This document shows, in pieces, positions 16,628 to 25,042 of a stretch of 64,000 nt of DNA; positions within the stretch are counted from its first letter, which is position 1; every line of letters begins with the position of its first letter. Made by a program: the position numbers and the translations under genes. Source of the stretch: Anaerotignum sp. (GTDB taxonomy: Bacteria; Bacillota; Clostridia; Lachnospirales; Anaerotignaceae); NCBI GenBank assembly GCA_017442465.1, contig JAFRZQ010000175.1, positions 1-64,000 of the forward strand, given 5' to 3'. Below the pieces are notes generated by a model. The model did not search any database. It saw only the letters and a list, made by a program, of their open reading frames with translations, and was not told where the DNA came from.

Positions 16628-17074
16628 TTAGAATGGAAGATCATCATCTTCAATGCTTTCATCAACTGGATAGAAACCATCGGAGGAATTTGTTTGTGTA
16701 GCTGCAGCATTTGTGGTAGCTGCTGGTGCTGAATCACGATGGCTTTCAAAGGATGCCTTACTTTCTGCAAAATACTGTTCTTCAACCACAACATCTGTGC
16801 TCCAGCGTTTTTTGCCTTCGTTATCATCCCAGGATCTCACCTGCAGACGTCCGATAATGCTTACCATCTGACCCTTTTTAAAGTATTTTTCTGCAAATTC
16901 GCCGGCTTTACCAAAAGCCACGCAGCCGATAAAATCTGCATCCTGTTCACCTTGGCGTTTAAAACGGCGGTTTACAGCTAATGTATATCTGGCTACTGCC
17001 AAAGGTTCATTTCCCTGAGAATATCTTACTTCGGGATCTCTTACTAAGCGGCCCATAAGGATTACTTTATTCAC
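16628..17074 (-). CDS. ssb: single-stranded DNA-binding protein
   Basis: A 148-residue protein with the OB fold of SSB (MNKVILMGRLVRDPEVRY, then FKRQGEQDADFIGCVAFGKA, then KKGQMVSIIGRLQVRSW). A flexible linker rich in A, T and S follows, and it ends in the acidic tip DDDLPF that binds partner proteins. The start is the GTG at 17074, preceded by AAAGGTGAT; in-frame codons further upstream do not fit the family. It coats single-stranded DNA in replication and repair. It is a single gene with its own promoter, not in the usual rpsF-ssb-rpsR setting, so it may be a second, accessory SSB. Confidence 0.93.
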   Translation of the reverse strand: MNKVILMGRLVRDPEVRYSQGNEPLAVARYTLAVNRRFKRQGEQDADFIGCVAFGKAGEFAEKYFKKGQMVSIIGRLQVRSWDDNEGKKRWSTDVVVEEQYFAESKASFESHRDSAPAATTNAAATQTNSSDGFYPVDESIEDDDLPF

Positions 17075-17132
17075 GATATCACCTTTCTTTCTTGTATACA
17101 TTAAACCAAACTAGGTTTTTCGTCATATTTAT

Positions 17133-17141
17133 ATTATAACA
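17133..17141 (-). promoter_or_regulatory. extended -10 promoter of ssb
   Basis: On the minus strand the sequence reads TGTTATAAT, an extended -10, about 60 bp before the GTG start. No standard -35 is seen at 17 bp. Confidence 0.5.
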
Positions 17142-17253
17142 TAGAAATACTTCAACCAATCAGATTATGAATTATTTTTTTAAACTACGAAGATATGGCA
17201 GCGGACGAGATGCCTTTTTAAACCTATATAAAAAAGCCTATATTTCCCATTGA

Positions 17254-17282
17254 TTGAGTTGGATGAATATATTTGCTATAAT
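17254..17282 (+). promoter_or_regulatory. promoter of the bcp-yaaA operon
   Basis: TTGAGT (17254-17259) and TATAAT (17277-17282) are 17 bp apart, with TGC before the -10. This is a near-consensus housekeeping promoter. Confidence 0.75.
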
Positions 17283-17318
17283 ATGAGCAAAACTTTTTAT
17301 ATTTATGGAGGCATTGAT

Positions 17319-17780
17319 ATGTTAGAAGTAGGAACAAAAGCTCCTGATTTTGAATTAGCTGATAAAAGCGGCGAAATGGTTCGTCTGTCTGATTATATCG
17401 GTAAAAAAATAGTTTTATATTTTTACCCTAAGGATAACACTCCTGGTTGTACTCGTCAGGCCTGTGCTTTTGCTCAGTCTTATGATGCGTTTAAAGAACA
17501 GGACGTCATTGTTATCGGTATCAGCAAGGACTCTGTACCATCTCATTTGAAATTTGCAGAGAAACACGCCCTTCCCTTTATCCTTCTTTCTGATCCTGAG
17601 CTGCAGGCAATACAGGCATATGATGTATGGAAGGAAAAGAAAATCGCCGGCAAGGTTGGTTTCGGTGTGGTACGCTCTACATATATTATTGATGAACACG
17701 GGATCATTGAAAAATCTATGCCTAAGGTAAAACCTGATACTAATGCTGTAGAGATTCTGGCATATTTGGCAGGTGAATGA
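17319..17780 (+). CDS. bcp: thioredoxin-dependent peroxiredoxin, Bcp/PrxQ type
   Basis: A 153-residue protein. The ATG at 17319 follows ATGGAGG; the in-frame upstream extension covers the promoter and is rejected. It has the AhpC/TSA fold with the active site PKDNTPGCTRQACAFA, peroxidatic C44 and resolving C49, the atypical two-cysteine spacing of Bcp. It reduces peroxides with thioredoxin. The yaaA gene starts 3 bp after its stop, so the two form a peroxide-defence operon. Confidence 0.93.
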   Translation: MLEVGTKAPDFELADKSGEMVRLSDYIGKKIVLYFYPKDNTPGCTRQACAFAQSYDAFKEQDVIVIGISKDSVPSHLKFAEKHALPFILLSDPELQAIQAYDVWKEKKIAGKVGFGVVRSTYIIDEHGIIEKSMPKVKPDTNAVEILAYLAGE

Positions 17781-17783
17781 TCT

Positions 17784-18530
17784 ATGAAAATCATTATTTC
17801 TCCAGCCAAGAAAATGAATGTAGATAACGACAGCCTGGTTCATCAGGATCTGCCAGCTTTTTTGAATCAGACAGAACTGCTTTGTGAGCGGTTAAAAGCT
17901 ATGTCCTATGACGAGCTGAAGGCTTTATGGAAATGCAATGATAAGATCGCTACATTGAATGTAGAACGCCTGCAGCACATGGATTTAAGGAAAAACCTGT
18001 CCCCTGCTATTCTTTCTTATGAAGGCATCCAATATCAATACATGGCTCCCAGTGTTTTTACTGACGATGAGCTTAGCTATATTCAGGATCATCTCCGTAT
18101 TCTGTCTGGATTTTATGGGGTATTGCGCCCTTTTGATGGTGTTGTTCCTTATCGTCTTGAAATGCAAGCTAAACTGACCATGGGCGAAGCGAAAGATCTT
18201 CATACTTTCTGGGGAGATTCTATTGCGAACCATCTATTTGCCGAAACAGACTGTATTATCAATCTTGCTTCCAAGGAATATAGTGTATGTGTGTCAAAGT
18301 ATTTTCCGGAAACAGTCCGTTTTATTACCTGTGTATTTGGCGAATGGAAAGATGGCAAAATCATTGAGAAAGGCACCATTTGTAAAATGGCCCGTGGTGA
18401 AATGGTTAGATATATGGCTGAAAACCAGATTGAGGATCCTGATGAGATTAAAATGTTTTCAAGACTAAATTATAAGTATTCTGAAGAACATTCTGATGAT
18501 CATACATTTGTGTTCCTTATGCAGAAATAA
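17784..18530 (+). CDS. yaaA: peroxide stress protein YaaA
   Basis: A 248-residue protein with the YaaA signatures: IISPAKKMN at the start, LSGFYGVLRPFDGVVPYRLE (residues about 110-130), and KMARGEMVRYMAEN near the C-terminus. YaaA limits damage by hydrogen peroxide, in E. coli by lowering free iron, and has a DNA-binding fold. It is co-transcribed with bcp. A strong terminator follows near 18665. Confidence 0.93.
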   Translation: MKIIISPAKKMNVDNDSLVHQDLPAFLNQTELLCERLKAMSYDELKALWKCNDKIATLNVERLQHMDLRKNLSPAILSYEGIQYQYMAPSVFTDDELSYIQDHLRILSGFYGVLRPFDGVVPYRLEMQAKLTMGEAKDLHTFWGDSIANHLFAETDCIINLASKEYSVCVSKYFPETVRFITCVFGEWKDGKIIEKGTICKMARGEMVRYMAENQIEDPDEIKMFSRLNYKYSEEHSDDHTFVFLMQK

Positions 18531-18664
18531 ATATCTTTTGCCTGTCACCTTTTTCTATTTTCAGTACATATTTAAGTAAAGAGGCAGGCATAAGGAAGTA
18601 TTTCCATAGTACCTGTACACACAATATATATTACGTTTAGCTGACTATATTAGAGGCTTGAAAC

Positions 18665-18695
18665 GAAAAAAAGCTGCGAATAACGCAGCTTTTTT
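18665..18695 (+). terminator. hairpin terminator after yaaA
   Basis: GCTGCG (18673-18678) pairs with CGCAGC (18684-18689), flanked by A and T runs that extend the stem. Confidence 0.8.
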
Positions 18696-18700
18696 ATTTT

Positions 18701-18755
18701 TAAAAATGACCTCTGTACAATCGATTCAGTTTTTTAAAAATGACCATTGGTACAA
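18701..18755. repeat. two direct repeats between yaaA and an HTH gene
   Basis: TAAAAATGACC followed by TCTGTACAA (18701-18720) recurs as TAAAAATGACC followed by ATTGGTACAA (18735-18755), 34 bp apart. The repeats lie between convergent genes, so they are not an obvious promoter operator. Confidence 0.5.
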
Positions 18756-18790
18756 ACTGAAATTTCTGATTGGCTGTAGGAGTATACTAT

Positions 18791-19021
18791 TTAAAGTTCG
18801 AATTCATCAATCAGACGGTCCTCGTCTTGATAAGTAATAATATCTTTAAAATCGCAATTTAATTCTTTGCATATTCTTTCTAACACGCTGAGAGAAACCG
18901 GTTTACACTTAGCCAGCTTAGCCACAGTGCTACTACTAAGTTGTACTCTATTCTGCAGATCAGTCTTGTTCATCTTTTTATCGATCATCAATTTCCATAA
19001 ATTATCGTAGGAGATTGCCAT
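18791..19021 (-). CDS. small Cro/CI-type HTH regulator
   Basis: A 76-residue protein that is almost only a helix-turn-helix of the Cro/HTH_26 type (MAISYDNLWKLMIDKKMNKT, then LSSSTVAKLAKCKPVSLSVL, then ICKELNCDFKDII). The ATG at 19021 follows AAGGTG; the in-frame GTG at 19030 overlaps that site. A TGGTATAAT extended -10 lies 60 bp upstream (19081-19089). Such small proteins often regulate the neighbouring mobile or defence genes. It opens the minus-strand island that runs to 28.6 kb. Confidence 0.82.
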   Translation of the reverse strand: MAISYDNLWKLMIDKKMNKTDLQNRVQLSSSTVAKLAKCKPVSLSVLERICKELNCDFKDIITYQDEDRLIDEFEL

Positions 19022-19479
19022 ATAAAACACCTTCTTTTGTTACTAATTCATTCCTAGAGTAGGGGGACCACTTTACTTATATTATACCATATAACTCCGT
19101 ATATATAAAGAAAATCTTTGCATCCGCAAAGAATTTTCCTTTCTTTTTAAAGTTGGATTCCCTCTTTTTCTCGCTAAATCAAGACAAACAAAACGACGAA
19201 ATTCTCGTAAAAAAAGGTTAGATAACAAATTAGCACCTCTCCCCTCTTCCAAAAACAATCTCCTGTTTCCCACCTGTTTTAATCTCTTCCGGACTACAAA
19301 AACTACATTCAGCGAGAACTAAAACGAAGCTTTATGCACCTCGGAAAATTTTCGCGAAGTCGAAGATTTTCTTTACTATCTAATTTTCTCAATAGACACA
19401 CGGTTTTGTAACCACAAGTATCAGCAAATAAAAAACGCACCTTAAAGGTGCGTCCTATAACAGTGCAGTTATTTGATTG
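19022..19479. other. gene-free stretch between HTH gene and UDG-like gene
   Basis: No supported frame is present. It contains the extended -10 of the HTH gene (19081-19089, minus strand), a hairpin near 19112-19132 (TTTGC / GCAAA), and the terminator at 19431. A 63-residue minus-strand frame here begins with GTG and lacks a ribosome binding site, so it is not annotated. Confidence 0.5.
19431..19453 (-). terminator. terminator of the UDG-like gene
   Basis: On the minus strand, ACGCACCTT pairs with AAGGTGCGT and is followed by TTTTT. It lies 27 bp past the stop at 19480. Confidence 0.8.
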
Positions 19480-20394
19480 TCATTGATTTTGGCTCTGCAA
19501 CCATTCTTTAATGTTCCTCCAGTCTTCATGCTGCAAAGCTTTTCCGTCTTTTTTATTTTCCTTATTGCTTTTACTATATCTATTTGCAATACCCTGAGGG
19601 CCTGGATGAGCTACACCGTAAATACGGACTTCTTTATCCTCGATCTGGATCGTCATGTAATTGCACTTCTGATCCAATCTTTTAAAGAAATCAGTCTTTG
19701 CCAGTTCTGCAGTTCCATTTTTAATATCATCGTACAAAGCCCTATCATACTGCTGAACGAGTACTTCATATGTTTTCTTGCCCAGGCAAATAACAACATC
19801 AGGTTTAATGATCTCTAACAGACCACTTATGTGTTTCACTTTCTGCCCGTCGCTTTCATCAAACCCACACAGGTACTTTACATCGTCCCGCAGCCACTTT
19901 ACACGGAAACCCTGAGAATTCCCTTCACTACGATAACCAAGGCATAGGTTTGTAAAGAATAGATCATCATTTTTAAGGGTCACATCATCGTATTTGTTTC
20001 CCAGCTCTTTAAAGAGTTCGATAATAAAGGTATCCGTTTTGAACCGGATCTTATCATCAATACCATCAAAGTAGCCAGCCGGTTCTCCTATGTCCATTTT
20101 CTGGACGTTTTCTCTCGTTCTTTCGTTCCTGTATTTATCATTATCTGATTTTGGATTTACCGTACCCCAATCTTGTCCAACCAACAGAATCTTAGCATTC
20201 AAACTGCCCTGCCAATATGACCATAGGTTGATCTGATTACCTAAATAATCGCAACTTTCAACTACTACAGGCTTTTTATGGCCCTTAGGATTCTTATTTA
20301 CATCTCTTTGAAGGGAACGATTTTTATAATCTTCTTTCAAGTGTTCGATCAGAGTTTTATACAGCTGCTGTTTTTTACTTAAATCCATACGCAT
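19480..20394 (-). CDS. uracil-DNA-glycosylase-like protein
   Basis: A 304-residue protein with the UDG-like fold: ILLVGQDWGTVNP (residues about 70-82), FTNLCLGYRSEGNS, PDVVICLGKKTYEVL and a C-terminal VAHPGPQGIANR. These mirror motif A (GQDP), the central strand and the HPS motif of glycosylases. The exact catalytic Asp/His sequence differs from classic Ung, so the base removed is unknown and it may have another role. Two ATG codons 6 bp apart (20394 and 20388) are both possible starts. It lies beside an exonuclease gene on the same strand. Confidence 0.75.
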   Translation of the reverse strand: MRMDLSKKQQLYKTLIEHLKEDYKNRSLQRDVNKNPKGHKKPVVVESCDYLGNQINLWSYWQGSLNAKILLVGQDWGTVNPKSDNDKYRNERTRENVQKMDIGEPAGYFDGIDDKIRFKTDTFIIELFKELGNKYDDVTLKNDDLFFTNLCLGYRSEGNSQGFRVKWLRDDVKYLCGFDESDGQKVKHISGLLEIIKPDVVICLGKKTYEVLVQQYDRALYDDIKNGTAELAKTDFFKRLDQKCNYMTIQIEDKEVRIYGVAHPGPQGIANRYSKSNKENKKDGKALQHEDWRNIKEWLQSQNQ

Positions 20395-20454
20395 TCACCA
20401 CTCAATGTGTCATTTCTTTTCATATTACAGGCAGCCACATCTATTTTCAAGCTT

Positions 20455-21126
20455 TCAGGCAGTCACTTCGAATAATTCATTGAAATTAAACAGATCACCA
20501 AGAGAAGCACAAAGAGGTTCTGGTGTCAGGATCTTAATGACATGGTCCAGCGTTTCCTTACACAGTTTAGGATCTCTAATGATCCTTAACAGAGATGCCG
20601 TATTTCTTGCATCCCACAATGCATCATGCTCCTGACCTTCAAAATCCATCCCTGCATACATAACTGCATTTTTCAAGGAAACGGCCCTGTGCAGAGAAAG
20701 TTTTTCGCCATATTCCTTCTGAAAGTCACTCCAATCAGATAACAGCATTCGATCTGCTTCATTCAGCTGGATGTCTTTCAGGCAGATTTCGTTCATAATC
20801 TGGGCATAATCGTTTTCGCTCCACTGGTAAAACTGGATTTCATCATCCATACTATGCGCCCAAGACAAAAACATATGTAAAGCATCTTCAAATACTGGTG
20901 CATTTGCAACCATATCTGTTGTAATGCCTGTGACTCTGGCACAAGTTTTGTTGATTTCATCGTTATACTGCGGTTTTACAAATGTTTTGAAGGAACCAAT
21001 CTCAGAATATGCTTCATCCAGAACGACAGCACCGATTTCAATTACTTCCATGCTGCAGATCAGTCGTTCTTCTTTGAAAATTCTGGCCAGATGGTTCATT
21101 TCCAGGTCTACAACGATATGTTTCAT
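20455..21126 (-). CDS. DEDDh 3'-5' exonuclease
   Basis: A 223-residue protein of the DnaQ-like exonuclease fold. The ATG at 21126 follows GGGGAGGG. Metal ligands are visible: VVDLEMN (D7, E9), then an Asp within AHSMDDEIQFYQW, and HDALWDARNTASLL (H and D of DEDDh, residues about 175-190). It probably trims DNA or RNA 3' ends. No polymerase or helicase domain is attached. Its promoter overlaps a dyad that is also found before 24997, so the genes may share a regulator. Confidence 0.88.
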   Translation of the reverse strand: MKHIVVDLEMNHLARIFKEERLICSMEVIEIGAVVLDEAYSEIGSFKTFVKPQYNDEINKTCARVTGITTDMVANAPVFEDALHMFLSWAHSMDDEIQFYQWSENDYAQIMNEICLKDIQLNEADRMLLSDWSDFQKEYGEKLSLHRAVSLKNAVMYAGMDFEGQEHDALWDARNTASLLRIIRDPKLCKETLDHVIKILTPEPLCASLGDLFNFNELFEVTA

Positions 21127-21171
21127 AACTGAATCCCTCCCCAAATTATTTCCGCTTTTCTAATTGTCTAT

Positions 21172-21210
21172 AGTATAAAACAATGGCTGTACACAAATAC
21201 GTACAGCCAT
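21172..21210 (-). promoter_or_regulatory. promoter with dyad, copy 1
   Basis: On the minus strand a hairpin-capable dyad (ATGGCTGTAC ... GTACAGCCAT; 21183-21192 with 21201-21210) is followed by TATACT (21172-21177). The dyad covers the expected -35. A very similar element precedes the gene at 24647-24997. Confidence 0.6.
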
Positions 21211-21310
21211 ACTTTTCCTCTTGTTGTTAATTGTAAAACTAAACGCCAGAAAAACCTTACATTTACTTTTACAATCGTGCGTATAGTTTTACAAATTAAA
21301 TAGATAGAAA

Positions 21311-21346
21311 ATCTAAAAAATGAGCCCTTTGCTATCATCAAAGGGC
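21311..21346 (-). terminator. terminator of the zinc-ribbon membrane protein gene
   Basis: GCCCTTTG (21324-21331) pairs with CAAAGGGC (21339-21346). On the minus strand it is followed by TCATTTTTT. Confidence 0.8.
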
Positions 21347-21383
21347 ATGAATTTCTTTCATTATTTAACGATCTTTTTGAATC

Positions 21384-21938
21384 TCATATGTATCTACCAC
21401 TGATTACAGAATCGCAGTATTCACATCTTGCCGTTTCTCCTCGGCACACCGTATTGGGTGCCCCACAATGCTCACAAATCACATCGATCATCACCGGCTT
21501 CTTCTGGAAAACCGGCATAGCAGTTCCTGCCCCCTTTGCATTAACTGGAATGATGTGTCGTTTTTCCTGATCCAACTTTACCCCGACTAAATGCTTTCTC
21601 CTGATCATTTTTGTCAGGTTTTTCTGCACTTTTTCTTCAGGAATACCCAGTGCTTTTACCAATGATAAAACAGAATGTTCTTCATCTTTCAATAGAATCT
21701 CCTTATAGTCCTTGTAATCACGAAGCAGTTTATCCTCCACTATGCTGACCATAATCCAGATGATTCCAACGATAACGCAGACAACACCAAAACCAATGAT
21801 AAACCTATCAGCCGTTGGCTCAACAAATAAACAAAACCATACAAAATAAGAAAAAAATAATGTCCAAAGCACACCCATTATTCCAAATACTTTATAAAAT
21901 ATAGAAAGTGCCAGTAGAGAACCTTTTGAACGATACAT
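21384..21938 (-). CDS. membrane protein with C-terminal zinc ribbon
   Basis: A 184-residue protein. The ATG at 21938 follows AAGGAGGG. Two membrane helices lie at residues about 15-37 and 45-65. A winged-helix-like segment follows (LSLVKALGIPEEKVQKNLTK, then MIRRKHLVGVKLD). The end is a four-cysteine zinc ribbon (CEHCGAPNTVCRGETARCEYC). This layout matches small membrane proteins of unknown function. It is in the same minus-strand array as the exonuclease and DUF3841 genes, and ends at its own terminator. Confidence 0.75.
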   Translation of the reverse strand: MYRSKGSLLALSIFYKVFGIMGVLWTLFFSYFVWFCLFVEPTADRFIIGFGVVCVIVGIIWIMVSIVEDKLLRDYKDYKEILLKDEEHSVLSLVKALGIPEEKVQKNLTKMIRRKHLVGVKLDQEKRHIIPVNAKGAGTAMPVFQKKPVMIDVICEHCGAPNTVCRGETARCEYCDSVISGRYI

Positions 21939-21963
21939 GTACACCCTCCTTCCCCTTCAATTT

Positions 21964-22551
21964 TTAAAACCTTTTGCTTTTTTCCCTAATATGCCGAACA
22001 GACATAACATACTCTGGTTTCAGTTCCCAAAAACTTGCCTGAATATATTTTCCGTTGATATTCCACTCATCTTCCATGGGCGTTATATCAAAAATCCTGT
22101 CCCAGGATAATACTTTTACTTTTTCCTGTTCCTCTACCGTCATTGCAGAGTAAGTATCATATATCTGATCAAACTCTTCCTCTGAGTGACATTCAATACA
22201 AGGAAAATCATTCAGTACAAAATGCCATGCATCAAAATCGCTCAATAATACTTCATCCTCAGGTACTTCCAGCTCGATGCACACATACGGTTCTGTAAAA
22301 TGCCTCATATCACTGGATCTAAGATCCGGCTTTTTATGCTGCCAGTCCCTTGTATGCCATGCCCAAATAGGATACTCTACCCCTACAGGAGGGGGTGAAA
22401 TTCTTTTTCCCATCTGATCAGCCATCCATTTGTATGCTTTGTGGAATTCTTCTGAATCCTGAAACTGAGATTTTTCAAACTGACATCGATGCGATTCTCC
22501 ATTTTTCAGTTGTTCATAGATATGTAGTGGCTGAATTGTCCATATTCTCAT
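21964..22551 (-). CDS. DUF3841 family protein
   Basis: A 195-residue soluble protein with the DUF3841 pattern: MRIWTIQPLHIYEQL at the start, then KAYKWMADQM, PIWAWHTRD, LELEVPEDEVLLSDFDAWH-like text and ECHSEEEFD. The function of the family is not known. The ATG follows AGAGGTAA. It lies 26 bp upstream of the zinc-ribbon membrane gene, so they may be co-transcribed. Proteins of this kind often stand alone in accessory islands. Confidence 0.82.
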   Translation of the reverse strand: MRIWTIQPLHIYEQLKNGESHRCQFEKSQFQDSEEFHKAYKWMADQMGKRISPPPVGVEYPIWAWHTRDWQHKKPDLRSSDMRHFTEPYVCIELEVPEDEVLLSDFDAWHFVLNDFPCIECHSEEEFDQIYDTYSAMTVEEQEKVKVLSWDRIFDITPMEDEWNINGKYIQASFWELKPEYVMSVRHIREKSKRF

Positions 22552-22576
22552 TACTTACCTCTTCTTCATCGAAATC

Positions 22577-23056
22577 TTATATCTCAATGTACTGTAAAGA
22601 AGAAAACTTAATAGTAGGATCTAGGCTTAGCAAAATATCCTTTAACAAATTCACTATTATACACATTTCATAAGGATCATTTTCATATCCAGTTGTTTTG
22701 TATTCTTTGCCATTGAGATTTACATGCACTTTCCATCCGTATCCGTCCAATATATTTGACTCTCTGTATTCTCGTGAAAAGAAATCTTCTAAATCAATCG
22801 ATGACAGCACTTTGAAAACATTCTCGGAAATATCATTAATTAAATATTTCTTTTTAAAAAAATATCTCTCTATCAATCTTTCATGGTCATACAGCGGCTC
22901 CGATGAAGAAATATATTCCTCCGCATACCATATGCCATTCCCTTTAATGCTCATAATATACTCTACATAATGGCCTACATTATCATCAATCACGACCTTC
23001 AGATATTCCCCAGCCACAAAAAAGGCAGAACCATAAAAGCCAATAATCAATTTCAA
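22577..23056 (-). CDS. hypothetical acidic protein
   Basis: A 159-residue protein starting with TTG, after AAGGGG; no in-frame ATG has a better site. It is soluble, acidic and rich in Y and I, with no motif that I recognise. The mix of beta segments (FYGSAFFVAGEYLKVVID) and an acidic helical end resembles immunity proteins of polymorphic toxins, but no toxin gene is near. It follows the ATPase gene by 16 bp. Confidence 0.6.
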   Translation of the reverse strand: MKLIIGFYGSAFFVAGEYLKVVIDDNVGHYVEYIMSIKGNGIWYAEEYISSSEPLYDHERLIERYFFKKKYLINDISENVFKVLSSIDLEDFFSREYRESNILDGYGWKVHVNLNGKEYKTTGYENDPYEMCIIVNLLKDILLSLDPTIKFSSLQYIEI

Positions 23057-23072
23057 CTACATCATCCCCTTG

Positions 23073-23789
23073 TTATTTCATTAACAATCGTTCAAGGAAC
23101 TGATTTCTGTGATTGATGAACATTTCTGTAATTTGGTATGTATCAGTATCCTCATAATCACAAGCATGGATCTTTCCATTGTCAAATGTCAAAATCTCAG
23201 CATTAGGGATCCCCAGTAAAATAGGCGAATGCGTAACGATAATAAATTGAGAACCGTTGTTAGCACAGTCATAGATTTCTTTCAGCAATGTAAGCTGTCT
23301 CTGGGGAGATAACGCGGCTTCCGGTTCGTCAAAAATATATACACTGTCTTTCTGCAGCTGGCTTTGAGCCAAGGCCAAGAAACTTTCGCCATGAGACTGC
23401 TCATGATACCCTTCTGAAGGGGTAAATCCATCGGAATATGCGATTTCCTGCGTTGCGACATTATAAAAACTCTCTGCTCTCAGGAAATAACCCCATTTTG
23501 CTCTGCGAAAACTTTTTTCTACACGAATGGCATCACATAATTCCGAATGTGAATCATAAGTAGAGAAATTATAATTTTTCGTGCCACCTTCAGGATTAAA
23601 TCCATAGGATATTGCGATTGCTTCCAAAAGTGTAGACTTGCCGCTGCCATTTTCACCAACGAAAAATGTGATAGGCTTTTTAAACTCCAGTCTTTCCAGC
23701 CCTTTCAGAGCTTTGATTTTTCTTAAATAACTATATTTATCTATCTTTTTCCAATCTATTGTAACTCCACGAATAAATTGATCGTTCAT
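23073..23789 (-). CDS. stand-alone ABC-type ATPase (AAA family)
   Basis: A 238-residue soluble ATPase. It has Walker A GENGSGKSTLLEA (residues about 45-57), a signature-like SHGESFLAL, Walker B YIFDEPEAALSPQRQ and a switch histidine in THSPIL. It lacks a coiled-coil arm or a transporter partner, so it resembles the RecF/SMC-like ATPases that work in DNA repair or defence rather than in transport. No obvious effector is fused. Neighbouring small genes may be its partners. The ATG follows GGGAGG. Confidence 0.88.
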   Translation of the reverse strand: MNDQFIRGVTIDWKKIDKYSYLRKIKALKGLERLEFKKPITFFVGENGSGKSTLLEAIAISYGFNPEGGTKNYNFSTYDSHSELCDAIRVEKSFRRAKWGYFLRAESFYNVATQEIAYSDGFTPSEGYHEQSHGESFLALAQSQLQKDSVYIFDEPEAALSPQRQLTLLKEIYDCANNGSQFIIVTHSPILLGIPNAEILTFDNGKIHACDYEDTDTYQITEMFINHRNQFLERLLMK

Positions 23790-23807
23790 CCTGGTTTCCT
23801 CCCGTTT

Positions 23808-24101
23808 TTATTCCATCGGTAAATCTCCAAACCAGTATTTATGCATCCTAACAAGAAATTCTTCTGATAAAGGATACCCTGCACTATCAGGTAATACTGA
23901 ATCTATCATGCAGTATGGACAAAGAGCAGTATCTCCATTTCTATCGATTACCCATTCGATAACTTCAGAAGCTTCAAAAATCTTTCCACAATAGAAGCAA
24001 CCGCACTTTGTCGATTTATTCACAAGCAATTCATTTTCAAAAGACGCCTTATGAGCTTTTAAGATGTCTTTGTTTTTCATATAGTTCACTCCTCGAGGCA
24101 T
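23808..24101 (-). CDS. zinc-ribbon cytoplasmic protein
   Basis: A 97-residue protein with two CxxC pairs, CGCFYCGKIF and ALCPYCMIDSVL, and a conserved end (FLVRMHKYWFGD). I recognise this as a widespread small protein family of unknown function. Two ATGs compete: 24101 with GGAGG upstream and 24080 with GAGGAG upstream. It precedes the ATPase gene by 18 bp. Confidence 0.75.
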   Translation of the reverse strand: MPRGVNYMKNKDILKAHKASFENELLVNKSTKCGCFYCGKIFEASEVIEWVIDRNGDTALCPYCMIDSVLPDSAGYPLSEEFLVRMHKYWFGDLPME

Positions 24102-24125
24102 ATTTCCACCTCCGTTCTATTGTAA

Positions 24126-24605
24126 CTATTTCAATTTCGGTCTAATGATTTCGGATAAGTAGTCCCTAAACGCTCTAATCTCATCTCGATCCATAACAAG
24201 TGTCAGGTGATTAGGAGTCAGGCCATCATCCCAGAAATAGATTTTCCATTCCAGATAAATGTCTGCAATTTCCAAACCCGGTGCACATATTACGCCTTCT
24301 TTTCTAAGGTCTCTTTTGGGATGTAAAACGAACTTAAAGTCCGGTTCAATACAGCCAAATACTTTTACTTCATTAAGCTGATCCCTAAGAAGTTTAGTTA
24401 ATGCTTCTTCTAACATCTCAACTTCCCCAGAAAGAAGCACCTCATCTTTTTCCCCGTGATAATTCAGCCAATTTTTAGAAGTAAAGGAATAATCCACTTC
24501 GCACCAATGGCTGTACCATTCATTTCCTTCTTCATCGCTTGTCGGATGATATTTATTAATCTGCAGCTTTACCATTATCCCGCAGACATCAAGATTAAAC
24601 CACAT
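24126..24605 (-). CDS. hypothetical protein, WapI-immunity-like
   Basis: A 159-residue soluble protein. The ATG at 24605 follows GGGGGGAT; the longer frame begins at a TTG without a site. The pattern SGEVEMLEEALTKLL in the middle and YLEWKIYFWDDG followed by MDRDEIRAFRDYLSEI at the end resembles small immunity proteins of the WapI type. No contact-dependent toxin is in the window, so this would be an orphan immunity gene. The family match is by eye only. Confidence 0.6.
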   Translation of the reverse strand: MWFNLDVCGIMVKLQINKYHPTSDEEGNEWYSHWCEVDYSFTSKNWLNYHGEKDEVLLSGEVEMLEEALTKLLRDQLNEVKVFGCIEPDFKFVLHPKRDLRKEGVICAPGLEIADIYLEWKIYFWDDGLTPNHLTLVMDRDEIRAFRDYLSEIIRPKLK

Positions 24606-24646
24606 ATTTATCCCCCCATTGCTGATTATTTGCAAAAAGAACCTTA

Positions 24647-24997
24647 TTATTTCTGATCATATCTATGCCAAGTTCGTTCTTCTTTTAATGCCGCTTCCAG
24701 ATAGTCATGCATCCACGCGTACTTGATACAATAATGGTATCGCTCATCTGTAATTTCTTCCTCTTCTTCGTAGAAATAGAAAGTATACTCCAGCATTTCC
24801 CAAAGTTCGTCTACCAATTTCTCCAGTTCTTCTTTTGAAATATCAATTTTGAATACACAAGGTGTCGTCTTAACGAATCCCAGTTTTTGAAGGTTTTCAT
24901 CAACACAAACAAGTTCGATTTTGTTATCAGGCCTTAGATCCGGAAACGCTTCGAGGAATCCTTCATATACATCTCTATCTTTTTCAATATAATACAT
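24647..24997 (-). CDS. hypothetical small acidic protein
   Basis: A 116-residue soluble acidic protein (YEEEEEITDERYHYC near the end). The ATG follows GAGGGGGG. No family is recognised. It is the first gene after a promoter with the shared dyad (25043-25080), and 42 bp separate it from the next gene. It could be an immunity-type protein, but the evidence is only size and charge. Confidence 0.6.
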   Translation of the reverse strand: MYYIEKDRDVYEGFLEAFPDLRPDNKIELVCVDENLQKLGFVKTTPCVFKIDISKEELEKLVDELWEMLEYTFYFYEEEEEITDERYHYCIKYAWMHDYLEAALKEERTWHRYDQK

Positions 24998-25042
24998 ATA
25001 AATCCCCCCTCAAAAAGCAGTAGTTTCCTATGAACTAAGTCA

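Noticed and set aside
19082..19273. A 63-residue minus-strand frame upstream of the UDG-like gene
   Set aside because: It begins with GTG, has no ribosome binding site, is not similar to any family, and overlaps promoter and hairpin sequence.
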